Source of the DNA: Azospirillum sp. B21
Lineage (GTDB): Bacteria > Pseudomonadota > Alphaproteobacteria > Azospirillales > Azospirillaceae
Direction: 5' to 3'
Assembly: GCF_008364825.1 (NCBI RefSeq)
Contig: NZ_VTTO01000007.1
Coordinates: 1-64,000, forward strand
DNA: 64,000 bases
Shown: positions 8,018 to 16,176 of the stretch, one piece after another
How positions within the stretch are numbered: the stretch's first letter is position 1
Layout of the letters: every line of letters begins with the position of its first letter
The notes under the pieces: model-generated
The model's input: only the letters and a program-made list of their open reading frames with translations
What the model was told of the DNA's origin: nothing
The model's database searches: none
Program-made: the position numbers and the translations under genes

Positions 8018-9195
8018 GCGACAGCCTGTCCACATATGCCGCCGCCGCCACCGGCGATGACGCCGCCGAGCTCGACGCGCTGGTCCGCACCGTGAGCGGC
8101 TTCGTCCAGACGTCCCTGCGGCCGCACGAGGAGGCGGTGGACCGCGCCGACGACGTCGATCCCGGCCTGATGCGCGACCTGCGCCGGTCGGCTGCCGACC
8201 TCGGCATCTACGGCTACAACATGCCTGAGGAGATCGGCGGGCCGGGGTTGAGCCGGATCGCCATCTCGGCCATCGACGAGGCGACCGGCCACACCAGCAT
8301 GCCGCTCGCCGAAGCCTGTGGCCATCTGCCGGGATCGCTGCTGTTCGCCGACGCTGCCCAGCGCGACTGGTTCGTCGGACCGCTGATGCGCGGCGAACGC
8401 ACCGTCGCCTACGCCCTGACCGAGCCGGACGCCGGTTCCGACCTCAACGCACTGAGGACGCGGGCACGGCGGACCGACGGCGGCTGGCTGCTGTCGGGGG
8501 CCAAGACGTTCATCTCGCATGCGGAGACCGCCGACCACACCATCGTGCTGGCGGTGACCGACCGCGATGCGCCGTTGAAGGGGCGGCTGACCACCTTCAT
8601 CGTGCCGCGTGGGGCGCAGGGCTTCACCATCGAGCGCCGGTTCCGCAAGCTGGGCTGGCACGGCTACCACATCTCGGCGCTCAGCTTCGACGACTGCTTC
8701 GTGCCAGACGATCACGTTCTGGGCACGCCCGGCGCCGGATTCGGCGTGATGATGGCGACCATCAACAACGACCGGCTCTTCGTGTCCTGCCGCTGCGTCG
8801 GCATGGCCCAGCGGCTGATCGACTTGGCGGTGCCGCACGCCCGCGACCGCACCACCTTCGGGCGGCGGCTGGCCGACCATCAGGCCATCGCCTTCATGCT
8901 GGCGGACTGCGACGTGGAGATCGACGCCGCCCGGCTGCTCTGCGCCAAGGCGGCGCGCCTGTCGGACCAGAAGCATCCCGACGCCCGCATCGCCGCATCG
9001 CGCGCCAAGCTCTACTGCACCGAGATGGTCGGGCGGGTGGCCGACCGGGTCCTTCAGATCTTCGGCGGGGCCGGCTTCATGGCCGACCTGCCGGTGGAGC
9101 GCATCTATCGCGACGCGCGCGGCTTCCGCATCGGCGAGGGCACCTCGGAGATGCAGCGGCTCCAGATCGCGCGCAGCCTGATCGACCGGATGTGA
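8014..9195 (+). CDS. Acyl-CoA dehydrogenase (FAD)
   Basis: A 393-residue flavoprotein of the acyl-CoA dehydrogenase family, introducing a 2,3 double bond into an acyl-CoA and passing electrons to ETF. The FAD/substrate motif ALTEPDAGSD is present, as is the C-terminal RIGEGTSEMQ, whose Glu occupies the catalytic-base position of medium-chain enzymes. The ATG overlaps the ligase stop (ATGA at 8014-8017), indicating translational coupling and a shared substrate. It is the oxidation step after activation in this operon. Confidence 0.93.
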   Translation: MSDSLSTYAAAATGDDAAELDALVRTVSGFVQTSLRPHEEAVDRADDVDPGLMRDLRRSAADLGIYGYNMPEEIGGPGLSRIAISAIDEATGHTSMPLAEACGHLPGSLLFADAAQRDWFVGPLMRGERTVAYALTEPDAGSDLNALRTRARRTDGGWLLSGAKTFISHAETADHTIVLAVTDRDAPLKGRLTTFIVPRGAQGFTIERRFRKLGWHGYHISALSFDDCFVPDDHVLGTPGAGFGVMMATINNDRLFVSCRCVGMAQRLIDLAVPHARDRTTFGRRLADHQAIAFMLADCDVEIDAARLLCAKAARLSDQKHPDARIAASRAKLYCTEMVGRVADRVLQIFGGAGFMADLPVERIYRDARGFRIGEGTSEMQRLQIARSLIDRM

Positions 9196-9207
9196 GGACA
9201 ATCCCGG

Positions 9208-10089
9208 ATGGAAAGCACACTCCTGGTCCAATCCCTGCTGCTGGCCCTGACCACCGCCGGGCTCTACGCCGCCATCGCCTCCGGTCTCACCCTGGAATTC
9301 GGCGTCACCGGCATCATCAACTTCGCGCATGGCGAGTTCGTCATGCTGGGCGCCTTCCTGACCTATTTCCTGTACGAGACGGCGGGCGTGCCGCCGCTGG
9401 CCGGCATGGTCCTGTCCGGTCTGGCGATGACCGCCCTGTCCTGGCTCGTCTTCGACGGGTTCCTGTCGAGGGTCCTGAAACAGGATGAGCACAACCAGAT
9501 CCTCGCCACCATCGGCCTGTCGATCCTGCTCATCAACCTGGCGATGATCGCCTGGACGCCGGACGCCCGCGTGATGCATGCCCCGGCCCTGCTGCCGCCA
9601 CTGCAGATCGGCGACGTCATCGTTCCCGGCAACAATCTGGTCGTGCTGCTGGTCGGCATCGCGCTCTATGGCGGGATGATCTGGTTCATGCGGCATACCC
9701 GCCAGGGACTGCTGCTGCGTCTGGCCGCCGACGATCCGCAGCTGGCCGTTCTGGCCGGGGTGGACGTGACGCGGATGTTCCGCCTGTCCTTCCTGATCGG
9801 CGGATTGACGGCGGGCGTCAGCGGCGGGCTGGTGGCACTGATCCTGTATGTCCAGCCGCTGGTGGGCGTCGATCTGGTGATGCGCGCCTTCGCCATCGTG
9901 GCGCTGGGCGGGCTGGGCAGCATCGGCGGCGCTCTGATCGGCGCGGTGCTGCTGTCGGCGGCGGAGAACCTGACCGCCACCTTCGTGCCGGGCGGAGGTA
10001 GCTGGGGCTACGGGGTCGCCTTCGTCATCATCGTCCTGGTGCTGGTCGTGCGACCCACCGGACTGTTTGGATCGGAGCGGCGCGCATGA
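9208..10089 (+). CDS. livH: LIV-type ABC importer permease LivH
   Basis: A 293-residue hydrophobic permease of the branched-chain amino acid (HAAT) family with the LivH hallmark GITGIINFAHGEF-like segment near residues 32-45 and about eight membrane helices. An RBS GAGGAC precedes the ATG at 9208. It is followed by LivM with an ATGA overlap. The placement inside a CoA-catabolic operon suggests the transporter imports the aromatic, cyclic or branched acid degraded by the neighbours and not amino acids. Confidence 0.93.
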   Translation: MESTLLVQSLLLALTTAGLYAAIASGLTLEFGVTGIINFAHGEFVMLGAFLTYFLYETAGVPPLAGMVLSGLAMTALSWLVFDGFLSRVLKQDEHNQILATIGLSILLINLAMIAWTPDARVMHAPALLPPLQIGDVIVPGNNLVVLLVGIALYGGMIWFMRHTRQGLLLRLAADDPQLAVLAGVDVTRMFRLSFLIGGLTAGVSGGLVALILYVQPLVGVDLVMRAFAIVALGGLGSIGGALIGAVLLSAAENLTATFVPGGGSWGYGVAFVIIVLVLVVRPTGLFGSERRA

Positions 10090-11054
10090 AGACCGGACTC
10101 ACGCGACTTCTCCCCTACGTTCTCATCCTTCTGGTCACGCTGGCGCTGATCTGGATCGACAAACCCTTCTGGATTCAGCTCGCCATCGGCGTCGCCATCA
10201 CCGCGATCACGGCGCTGGCCTGGGACATCCTGTCGCGAACCGGCCAGGTTTCGCTGGGGTCAGCGGCCTTCTTCGGCATCGGGTCCTACACGCTGGCGAT
10301 CTTCGAGCCGCTGATCGGGCTGACGCTGGCCTGGATCGCGGTGGCGGTGGTCTGCGCGCTGGCGGCGACGCTCTTGGGGCTGCTGACCCTGCGGCTGCGC
10401 CGGATGTATTTCGCCATCGCCACGCTGGGCTTCGCCCTGTCGATGCAGGTTCTGGTCGTGGTGTTCCCCGATTTGACCGGCGGCTCGGGCGGCATCGCGC
10501 CGCCGGTGCTGGCGGACGGCGATCCCCGCTGGCAACTGGGACTGATCGGGCTTCTGCTGCTGGCGGCGGTGGCCATATCGGACACGCTGCTGGGGCTGCG
10601 CTTCCGCCCGGCCTTCTTCATGATCCGCACCAAGCCGGAACTGGCGGCGGCCAGCGGCGTGCCGGTGGTGCGCATGAAGATCTTCGCCTTCATCGTGTCG
10701 GGCGTGCTGATCGGCTTGGCCGGAGCCTGTTACGGCGGCCTCTACGGCTATGTCGTGCCGACCGACGTGTTCACCACCAACTGGAGCGTGCTGCCACTGG
10801 CGATCGCCACGCTGGGCGGGATGGACACCACCATCGGCCCGTTGCTGGGCGCCATTGCGCTGAAGGCGCTGGAGGAAGTGGCCCGCTCGGTGATCGGCGG
10901 AACCGGCTATCAGGTGGTCTACGGCGCCGTCATCATCCTGTTCGTCATCGCCATGCCGCAGGGGATCGTGGGCCTGCTACGCAAAGTCGGGACGCTGACC
11001 GGACGCCGGACTGCCACCGGCGAGAAGAAGAAGGAGCGGGAACGCCATGCGTGA
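10086..11054 (+). CDS. livM: LIV-type ABC importer permease LivM
   Basis: A 322-residue second permease of the HAAT-type importer, with the LivM signature GQVSLGSAAFFGIG near residue 55 and multiple hydrophobic helices. Its ATG overlaps the LivH stop at 10086-10089, and its own end overlaps the LivG start by 8 bases. It forms the transmembrane pore with LivH. The C-terminal Lys/Arg-rich tail is cytoplasmic. Confidence 0.93.
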   Translation: MKTGLTRLLPYVLILLVTLALIWIDKPFWIQLAIGVAITAITALAWDILSRTGQVSLGSAAFFGIGSYTLAIFEPLIGLTLAWIAVAVVCALAATLLGLLTLRLRRMYFAIATLGFALSMQVLVVVFPDLTGGSGGIAPPVLADGDPRWQLGLIGLLLLAAVAISDTLLGLRFRPAFFMIRTKPELAAASGVPVVRMKIFAFIVSGVLIGLAGACYGGLYGYVVPTDVFTTNWSVLPLAIATLGGMDTTIGPLLGAIALKALEEVARSVIGGTGYQVVYGAVIILFVIAMPQGIVGLLRKVGTLTGRRTATGEKKKERERHA

Positions 11055-11829
11055 CACAACCTCTCCCAGCCCCGCCCGGACATCTGTCCCGCCGTCCGGC
11101 GGCGCGATCCTGGCGGTCGAGGATCTGACCGTGGCCTTCGGCGGCCTGAAGGCGCTCGACGGAGTGTCGCTGTCCATCGCGGCGGGCGAGATCACCGGCC
11201 TGATCGGCCCCAACGGCTCGGGCAAGAGCACACTGGTCAACACCGTGTCGGGCCAGCTTCCCGTCCGCGGCGGACGCATCCGCCTGCGCGGCGGCGAGGT
11301 GACCGGACAGCGGCCCGACCGGATCGTCCGGGCCGGCATGGCGCGCACCTACCAGATCCCGCGCGTTCCCCCCACCCTGACCGTCGAGGAGGTGCTGTCG
11401 GTTCCCCTTCTCTATGCCGGGCGCGACCGCCACCGCCTGCCGGAATTGGACAACGCCGCCGCCATCGCCGCCTTCTGCGGACTGGGACCGCTGTTCCGCC
11501 GCTTCTGCGGCGACCTGTCGGTGACCGACCTCAGGCGGCTGGAGATCGCCCGGGCGCTGGCCTGCGCACCCGACCTCCTGCTGCTGGACGAAGCGATGGC
11601 CGGCCTGTCGCACGAGGATTCGGTGGAGGTGATGGGCCTCATCCGCAATGTCCACGAACAGGGGATCAGCATCGTGATCATCGAGCATCTGATGCGCGTC
11701 ATCACCACCCTGTGCCATCGCGTCGTGGTCCTGAACAACGGCCGCCTGCTGGCGGAAGGGGCGCCGGCGACGGTGCTGGCCGACCAGGCGGTGCGGGAAG
11801 CCTATCTGGGCAAGGGGTTCGCCGCATGA
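11047..11829 (+). CDS. livG: LIV-type ABC importer ATPase LivG, unusual signature motif
   Basis: A 260-residue ABC ATPase. Walker A is GPNGSGKST, Walker B LLLLDEAMAGL with the catalytic Glu, and the switch His lies in IIEHLM. The signature motif, which in LivG proteins reads LSYGQQRRLEIARAL, here is LSVTDLRRLEIARAL: the conserved Gly and Gln are lost while the flanking helix is intact. ATP hydrolysis at the site formed by this motif may be impaired, making the LivG/LivF dimer asymmetric. The gene overlaps LivM by 8 bases and LivF by 4 bases. Confidence 0.9.
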   Translation: MRDTTSPSPARTSVPPSGGAILAVEDLTVAFGGLKALDGVSLSIAAGEITGLIGPNGSGKSTLVNTVSGQLPVRGGRIRLRGGEVTGQRPDRIVRAGMARTYQIPRVPPTLTVEEVLSVPLLYAGRDRHRLPELDNAAAIAAFCGLGPLFRRFCGDLSVTDLRRLEIARALACAPDLLLLDEAMAGLSHEDSVEVMGLIRNVHEQGISIVIIEHLMRVITTLCHRVVVLNNGRLLAEGAPATVLADQAVREAYLGKGFAA

Positions 11830-12548
11830 GCCGCTTCATCGGACGGATCGGCGGCGCCTCCTACGACCGCCTGCGCGTCCTCCACCAGCTCGACATCGCG
11901 GTGGAGAGCGGGCACATGCTCGTCATCCTCGGTTCCAACGGCGCCGGCAAGACCACGGCGCTGCGGGCCCTGACCGGCACCGTTTCCACCAGCGGCCGCC
12001 ATCTGGCGCTCGACGGGCAGGATCTCAGCGGCTGCGCGCCCTGGCAGCTTCCAGCCCATGGCGTGGTGCTGGTCCCGGACGGGGCGCGTTGCTTCCCGAA
12101 CCTGAGCGTCGAGGACAATCTGCTGGGCGCCCATGGCGCCGCGGCGGGACGGCGGCAACAGGCGCCCTATGGCCGTCTGCGCGACATGGTGTGCGATTAC
12201 TTCCCGATCCTGCGCGACCGCAGCCGCCAGATCGCTGGAACCATGAGCGGCGGCCAACGCCAGATGCTGGCGATCGGCCGTGCCCTGATGGCCGAGCCAT
12301 CGGCCCTGATCCTGGACGAACCATCGGCCGGGCTGGCCCCGATCGTCGTCGAGGAGCTGTTCGTAACCCTCGCCAAGATCAAGCGGGAGACCGGCTGCGC
12401 CATCGTCATGGCCGAACAGAATGTCGGCTACGCCACCCACATCGCCGACCATTGCGTCGTGCTGGAGGAAGGGCGGACCGCCCTCTCCGGACCGATGGCC
12501 GAGGTCGTCAATCACCAGAAGCTGCGCAGCGCCTATCTGGGCATCTGA
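11826..12548 (+). CDS. livF: LIV-type ABC importer ATPase LivF
   Basis: A 240-residue ABC ATPase with Walker A GSNGAGKTT, a canonical signature MSGGQRQMLAIGRAL, Walker B ALILDEPSAGLAP and switch His region MAEQNV typical of LivF. The ATG at 11826 overlaps the LivG stop (ATGA). Together with LivG it powers the importer. It carries the intact signature motif that LivG lacks. Confidence 0.93.
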   Translation: MSRFIGRIGGASYDRLRVLHQLDIAVESGHMLVILGSNGAGKTTALRALTGTVSTSGRHLALDGQDLSGCAPWQLPAHGVVLVPDGARCFPNLSVEDNLLGAHGAAAGRRQQAPYGRLRDMVCDYFPILRDRSRQIAGTMSGGQRQMLAIGRALMAEPSALILDEPSAGLAPIVVEELFVTLAKIKRETGCAIVMAEQNVGYATHIADHCVVLEEGRTALSGPMAEVVNHQKLRSAYLGI

Positions 12549-12572
12549 CGCATCGGAAGCGGAGGACACCCC

Positions 12573-13736
12573 ATGCCGGCAGTCGGTTCCGACGTCGTCA
12601 TCGCGGGCATCGGCGAGACCCCCGTCGGTCGCCTGCCCGGATGGTCACCGGTCGAAATCCAGGCCATGGCGGTGCTCGCGGCGCTGCGCGACGCGGGTTT
12701 CGCCCTGTCAGACCTCGACGGACTGATCAACCTCGATCCCTACGCCACCCCCAACAGCATGTTCTCGACGACGCTGGCCGAGCATCTGGGCGTGGCGCCC
12801 CGCTTCGCCTGCACGGTCGATGTCGGCGGCACCGTCACCGGCATGACCATGCTGCAGCAAGCGGTCTGGGCCATCGAAAGCGGCTATTGCAACGTGGCCG
12901 CCTGCGTCTATGGCGAGAACGCCCTGACCGGCCGGCCCGTCGGCGCGCAGGGCCTGCACATGCACAACCTGCTGGGCGGAGAGGAATGGGAGGAGCCGTT
13001 CGGTCTACACGGCATGGTGATCCCCTACGCCTTGCTCGCCCAGCGCTATCTCGATCTCTACGGCGCCACCGACGAGGATCTGGCGGCGGTGGCCCTGGTC
13101 ACGCGCCGCCACGCCCTGCTGAACGACAACGCGCAGATGCGCAAGCCGATGACGCTGGAGGATTACCGGGCGAGCCGCCAGATCAGCAGCCCGCTGCGCC
13201 TGCTCGACTGTTCGCTGGTGTCGGACGGCGGCGGCGCACTGGTTCTGACGCGGAGCGGACGGGCACCGCAGGGTGGCGGACGTGGCGTCGCCATCCGCGC
13301 CATCGGAATGAAGACCACCCACAACTCGGTGGCCCTGATGCCGGACATTCCCGGACTGGGGATGGCCGCCGCCGGCGCCGACGCCTACGAGGCGGCGGGG
13401 ATGGGTCCGGAGGACATCCAGGTCGCCAACCTGCACGACGCCTTCACCATCTCGGTGCTGGTGTCGCTGGAGGCCTTGGGCTTCGCCGGGCCGGGAGAAG
13501 GCGGGGCGCTGGTGCGGTCTGGCGCGATGGATCTCGGCGGACGCTGGCCGCTGAACCCCCATGGCGGCCTGCTGTCCCAAGCCCACATCGGCGGGATGCT
13601 CCACATCACCGAGGCGGTGCGCCAGCTGCGCGGCGAGGCCGGGCGGCGGCAGGTGGAGGGCGCGCGCCGGGCGCTGGTCAGCGGGAACGGCGGCATCTTC
13701 TCGGTCTGCGGCGCCATGATTCTGGAGAAACCCTGA
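12573..13736 (+). CDS. Thiolase-fold protein (SCP-x/lipid-transfer type), nucleophilic Cys not seen
   Basis: A 387-residue thiolase-superfamily protein of the SCP-x/Ltp branch. The C-terminal HDAF and the NPHGG and GNGG segments are conserved. At the place of the nucleophilic cysteine (usually CxSG-like) the sequence reads VDVGGTVTG, without Cys. Actinobacterial Ltp2-type members without the thiolytic Cys act as retro-aldolases and need a DUF35 partner. The next gene encodes exactly such a partner, overlapping by one base. I therefore favour a carbon-carbon lyase over a true thiolase. A good RBS (GGAGGACACC) precedes ATG 12573. Confidence 0.82.
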   Translation: MPAVGSDVVIAGIGETPVGRLPGWSPVEIQAMAVLAALRDAGFALSDLDGLINLDPYATPNSMFSTTLAEHLGVAPRFACTVDVGGTVTGMTMLQQAVWAIESGYCNVAACVYGENALTGRPVGAQGLHMHNLLGGEEWEEPFGLHGMVIPYALLAQRYLDLYGATDEDLAAVALVTRRHALLNDNAQMRKPMTLEDYRASRQISSPLRLLDCSLVSDGGGALVLTRSGRAPQGGGRGVAIRAIGMKTTHNSVALMPDIPGLGMAAAGADAYEAAGMGPEDIQVANLHDAFTISVLVSLEALGFAGPGEGGALVRSGAMDLGGRWPLNPHGGLLSQAHIGGMLHITEAVRQLRGEAGRRQVEGARRALVSGNGGIFSVCGAMILEKP

Positions 13737-14152
13737 TGCTGGATCTTCTCGCCACCCCGCCGAACCCGACCGGGGCCAGCGCCCCCTTCTGGGACGCATG
13801 CGACCGGGGAGAGCTGCTGTTTCCCAAATGCGGGCGCTGCGGACATCTCTTCTACTACCCGCGCCGGCATTGCCCGCTCTGCGGCGACACGGCGCTTGGC
13901 TGGCAGCGGATGTCGGGCCGGGGAACCGTCTTCTCCCACAGCCATGTCCACGTCGCCTTCCAGGGCGGGGCATGGAGCGGCCAGCTTCCCTACACGGTGG
14001 TGCTCGTCGATCTGGCCGAAGGCCCCCGGATGCTCAGCCGGCTGATCGGCGCCGACGCCCCGGCCGTGCGCGGCGGCGACGCCGTGTCGGTCGTCTTTCC
14101 CCAGATCGGCGACCGCCGATACCCCTTCTTCGAACGCGTCCCCGCCGGCTGA
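13736..14152 (+). CDS. DUF35 Zn-ribbon/OB-fold partner protein
   Basis: A 138-residue protein with an N-terminal rubredoxin-like zinc ribbon (Cys32, Cys35, Cys46, Cys49 as two CxxC pairs) followed by an OB-fold (about 60-135). DUF35 proteins bind thiolase-fold enzymes and help bind the CoA ester. The ATG overlaps the stop of the thiolase-fold gene (TGATG at 13734-13738), which supports a physical complex. It is not an enzyme on its own. Confidence 0.9.
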   Translation: MLDLLATPPNPTGASAPFWDACDRGELLFPKCGRCGHLFYYPRRHCPLCGDTALGWQRMSGRGTVFSHSHVHVAFQGGAWSGQLPYTVVLVDLAEGPRMLSRLIGADAPAVRGGDAVSVVFPQIGDRRYPFFERVPAG

Positions 14153-14204
14153 ACCGGCGACCGAGACCACCCGCAAACAACGACGATAAAAACAGGAGGA
14201 AACC

Positions 14205-15404
14205 ATGCGTTTCGTGAAACGGCTGGCGGCCGGCGCCGCAGCACTCGGCATCGCCGCGCTGACGATGACCGGTCCAACTCCGGCCGCCGCCCAGACGGCG
14301 GAGCCGATCCGGATCGGCGTGCCGCTGCCGCTGACCGGCGTCCTGGCGGTAGGCGGCCAGACCATCCTGGCGGGCGTGCAGTTCGCGGCGGACGAGATCA
14401 ACGCCGCCGGCGGCCTGCTGGGCCGTCCGGTCTCCCTGCTGATCGAGGACACCAAGAGCGAGCCGAACACCGCCGCCACCATCGCCTCGAAAATGGTGAC
14501 CGAGGACAAGGTCTACGCCTTCGTCGGCGGATACGGCAGCACGGCCGACTTCGCGCTGCTGTCCAGCGTCAAGCGCTACAAGCCGCTGTTCATCCACACC
14601 GGCTCCTCGTCCGTCCGGCTGGAGAAGACCTTCGGCACGGAGGACTGGTACCATCACATCTACATCTGGGATTATCACCGCCAGAAGGCGGCTTCGAGTT
14701 TCCTCGCCGCCATCGACCCGAAGGTCAAGACGGTGGCGCTGGCCTATGAGGACGGCCTCTACGGCGCCGATGCGGCCAAATATGCCGAAGAATATCTGAC
14801 GAAGGCTGGCATCAAGCTGGTGATGAAGGAGCCGTTCAAATCCGGCTCGCCCGACTTCTCTCCGGTGCTGACCCGCGTCAAGTCGCTGAACCCCGACGCC
14901 TTCTTCTCCGTCGGCTACTCGGGCGACAACCTCCAGCTCGTCCGCCAGATGAAAAGCCTGGGGATCAAGCCGAAGCTGACCATGGTGGTGTCCGCCGGCG
15001 ACCGCCGCGCCGACTACGGCGACATGAGCGAGGGGCTGACCATGATCACCGAATGGTCGACCGCCGACAGGACCCCCGCCGCCGCCGAGCTGATCCGCAA
15101 GGTGGAGGCGAAGGGCCAGAGCATCGCTCCCGTCTTTCCCCAGGGCTATGCCGGCATGATGACCCTGGCCAAGGCGATCGAGAGCGCCGGCACGCTGGAC
15201 CAGGACAAGGTGCGCACGGTGCTCTCCACCGCCACCTTCGACACCCCCTACGGCAAGATCGGCTACCGGCCATCGGAAGGCGGCGGCCTGCACCAGCTTC
15301 TGTCGGACGAGACGATGGTCATCGTCCAGCACCGCAAGGAGGGCGAGGAGGTCGTCTATCCGGCGGCCAAGGCGAGCGGCAAGCTCGTCTATCCGGCACC
15401 GTGA
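14205..15404 (+). CDS. LivK-type periplasmic substrate-binding protein
   Basis: A 399-residue type I periplasmic binding protein of the HAAT family. A signal peptide with likely cleavage after Ala29 (PAAA/Q) leads to the mature start EPIRIGVPLPLTG, followed by the GGLLGRPVSLLIEDTKS segment. The RBS AGGAGG is strong and close to consensus, which fits the need for excess binding protein. It would deliver the substrate to LivHMGF encoded just upstream. The ligand is unknown; the surrounding enzymes point to a carboxylic acid. Confidence 0.93.
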   Translation: MRFVKRLAAGAAALGIAALTMTGPTPAAAQTAEPIRIGVPLPLTGVLAVGGQTILAGVQFAADEINAAGGLLGRPVSLLIEDTKSEPNTAATIASKMVTEDKVYAFVGGYGSTADFALLSSVKRYKPLFIHTGSSSVRLEKTFGTEDWYHHIYIWDYHRQKAASSFLAAIDPKVKTVALAYEDGLYGADAAKYAEEYLTKAGIKLVMKEPFKSGSPDFSPVLTRVKSLNPDAFFSVGYSGDNLQLVRQMKSLGIKPKLTMVVSAGDRRADYGDMSEGLTMITEWSTADRTPAAAELIRKVEAKGQSIAPVFPQGYAGMMTLAKAIESAGTLDQDKVRTVLSTATFDTPYGKIGYRPSEGGGLHQLLSDETMVIVQHRKEGEEVVYPAAKASGKLVYPAP

Positions 15405-15405
15405 G

Positions 15406-16176
15406 ATGACGGTCCGCTTCGAACGGTGCGGAACGGTCGGGCTGATCACCCTGGCGAAGCCCGACCGCCACAACGCGCTTGCCACCGATCTGGTGGCCGA
15501 CCTGCTCGCCACGCTCGACCGGCCCGATGCGCGCCAAGCCAGTGCATTGGTCATCGCCGGCGACGGTCCCTCCTTCTGCGCCGGGGCCGACATCGGCGAT
15601 CTGCTGGGCGCCGGCTGGATGACGCCGACGCCCCTTGGGCCGACGCCGATGGACCTGTTCGAGCGGCTTGACGGGCATCCCCGCCCGACCATCGCCGCGG
15701 TCCATGGCCGGGCGCTCGGCGGCGGGTTCGAGTTGACGCTGTGCTGCGATCTGGTGGTCGCGGCGGCGGACGCCGTCTTCGCGCTGCCCGAACTGGGGCT
15801 GGGGGTGGTGCCCAACACCGGGTTGGCGAGGCTGGCGCAGATCGCCGGTCCCCGCCACGCCCTGGACCTGATCCTGACCCGCCGCCACATCGGGGCGGAG
15901 GAGGCGGCGGCGCTGGGGCTGGTCTCCCGCGTCGTACCGCCCGGAGGCGCCGTCGACGGTGCGGTCGAACTGGCGCGCGCCATCACCGACGGGGCGCCGC
16001 CGGGAGCCATTTCCACGGTCAAGCGCGCGGTGCGCCGCGCAGCGCCGCTCGACTGGCCGGCAGTGCGGGCGATGCTGGCCGAGCTGCCCGCCGGCGAATG
16101 GGCGGAGGGGCTGGGCGCCTTCGGCGACCGGCGGCGTCCCGATTACAGCGAATTCTGGAGAACATCGGATGCGTGA
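15406..16176 (+). CDS. Enoyl-CoA hydratase/isomerase family protein
   Basis: A 256-residue crotonase-fold protein. Oxyanion-hole segments SFCAGADI and ALGGGFEL are intact. The first catalytic Glu (position of rat Glu144) is in LPELGLG. At the place of rat Glu164 I read Asp (HALDLIL), so hydration may be altered or the enzyme may be an isomerase or hydrolase. The gene starts one base after the binding-protein stop and overlaps the amidohydrolase by 8 bases. It would follow the acyl-CoA dehydrogenase in the pathway. Confidence 0.88.
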   Translation: MTVRFERCGTVGLITLAKPDRHNALATDLVADLLATLDRPDARQASALVIAGDGPSFCAGADIGDLLGAGWMTPTPLGPTPMDLFERLDGHPRPTIAAVHGRALGGGFELTLCCDLVVAAADAVFALPELGLGVVPNTGLARLAQIAGPRHALDLILTRRHIGAEEAAALGLVSRVVPPGGAVDGAVELARAITDGAPPGAISTVKRAVRRAAPLDWPAVRAMLAELPAGEWAEGLGAFGDRRRPDYSEFWRTSDA

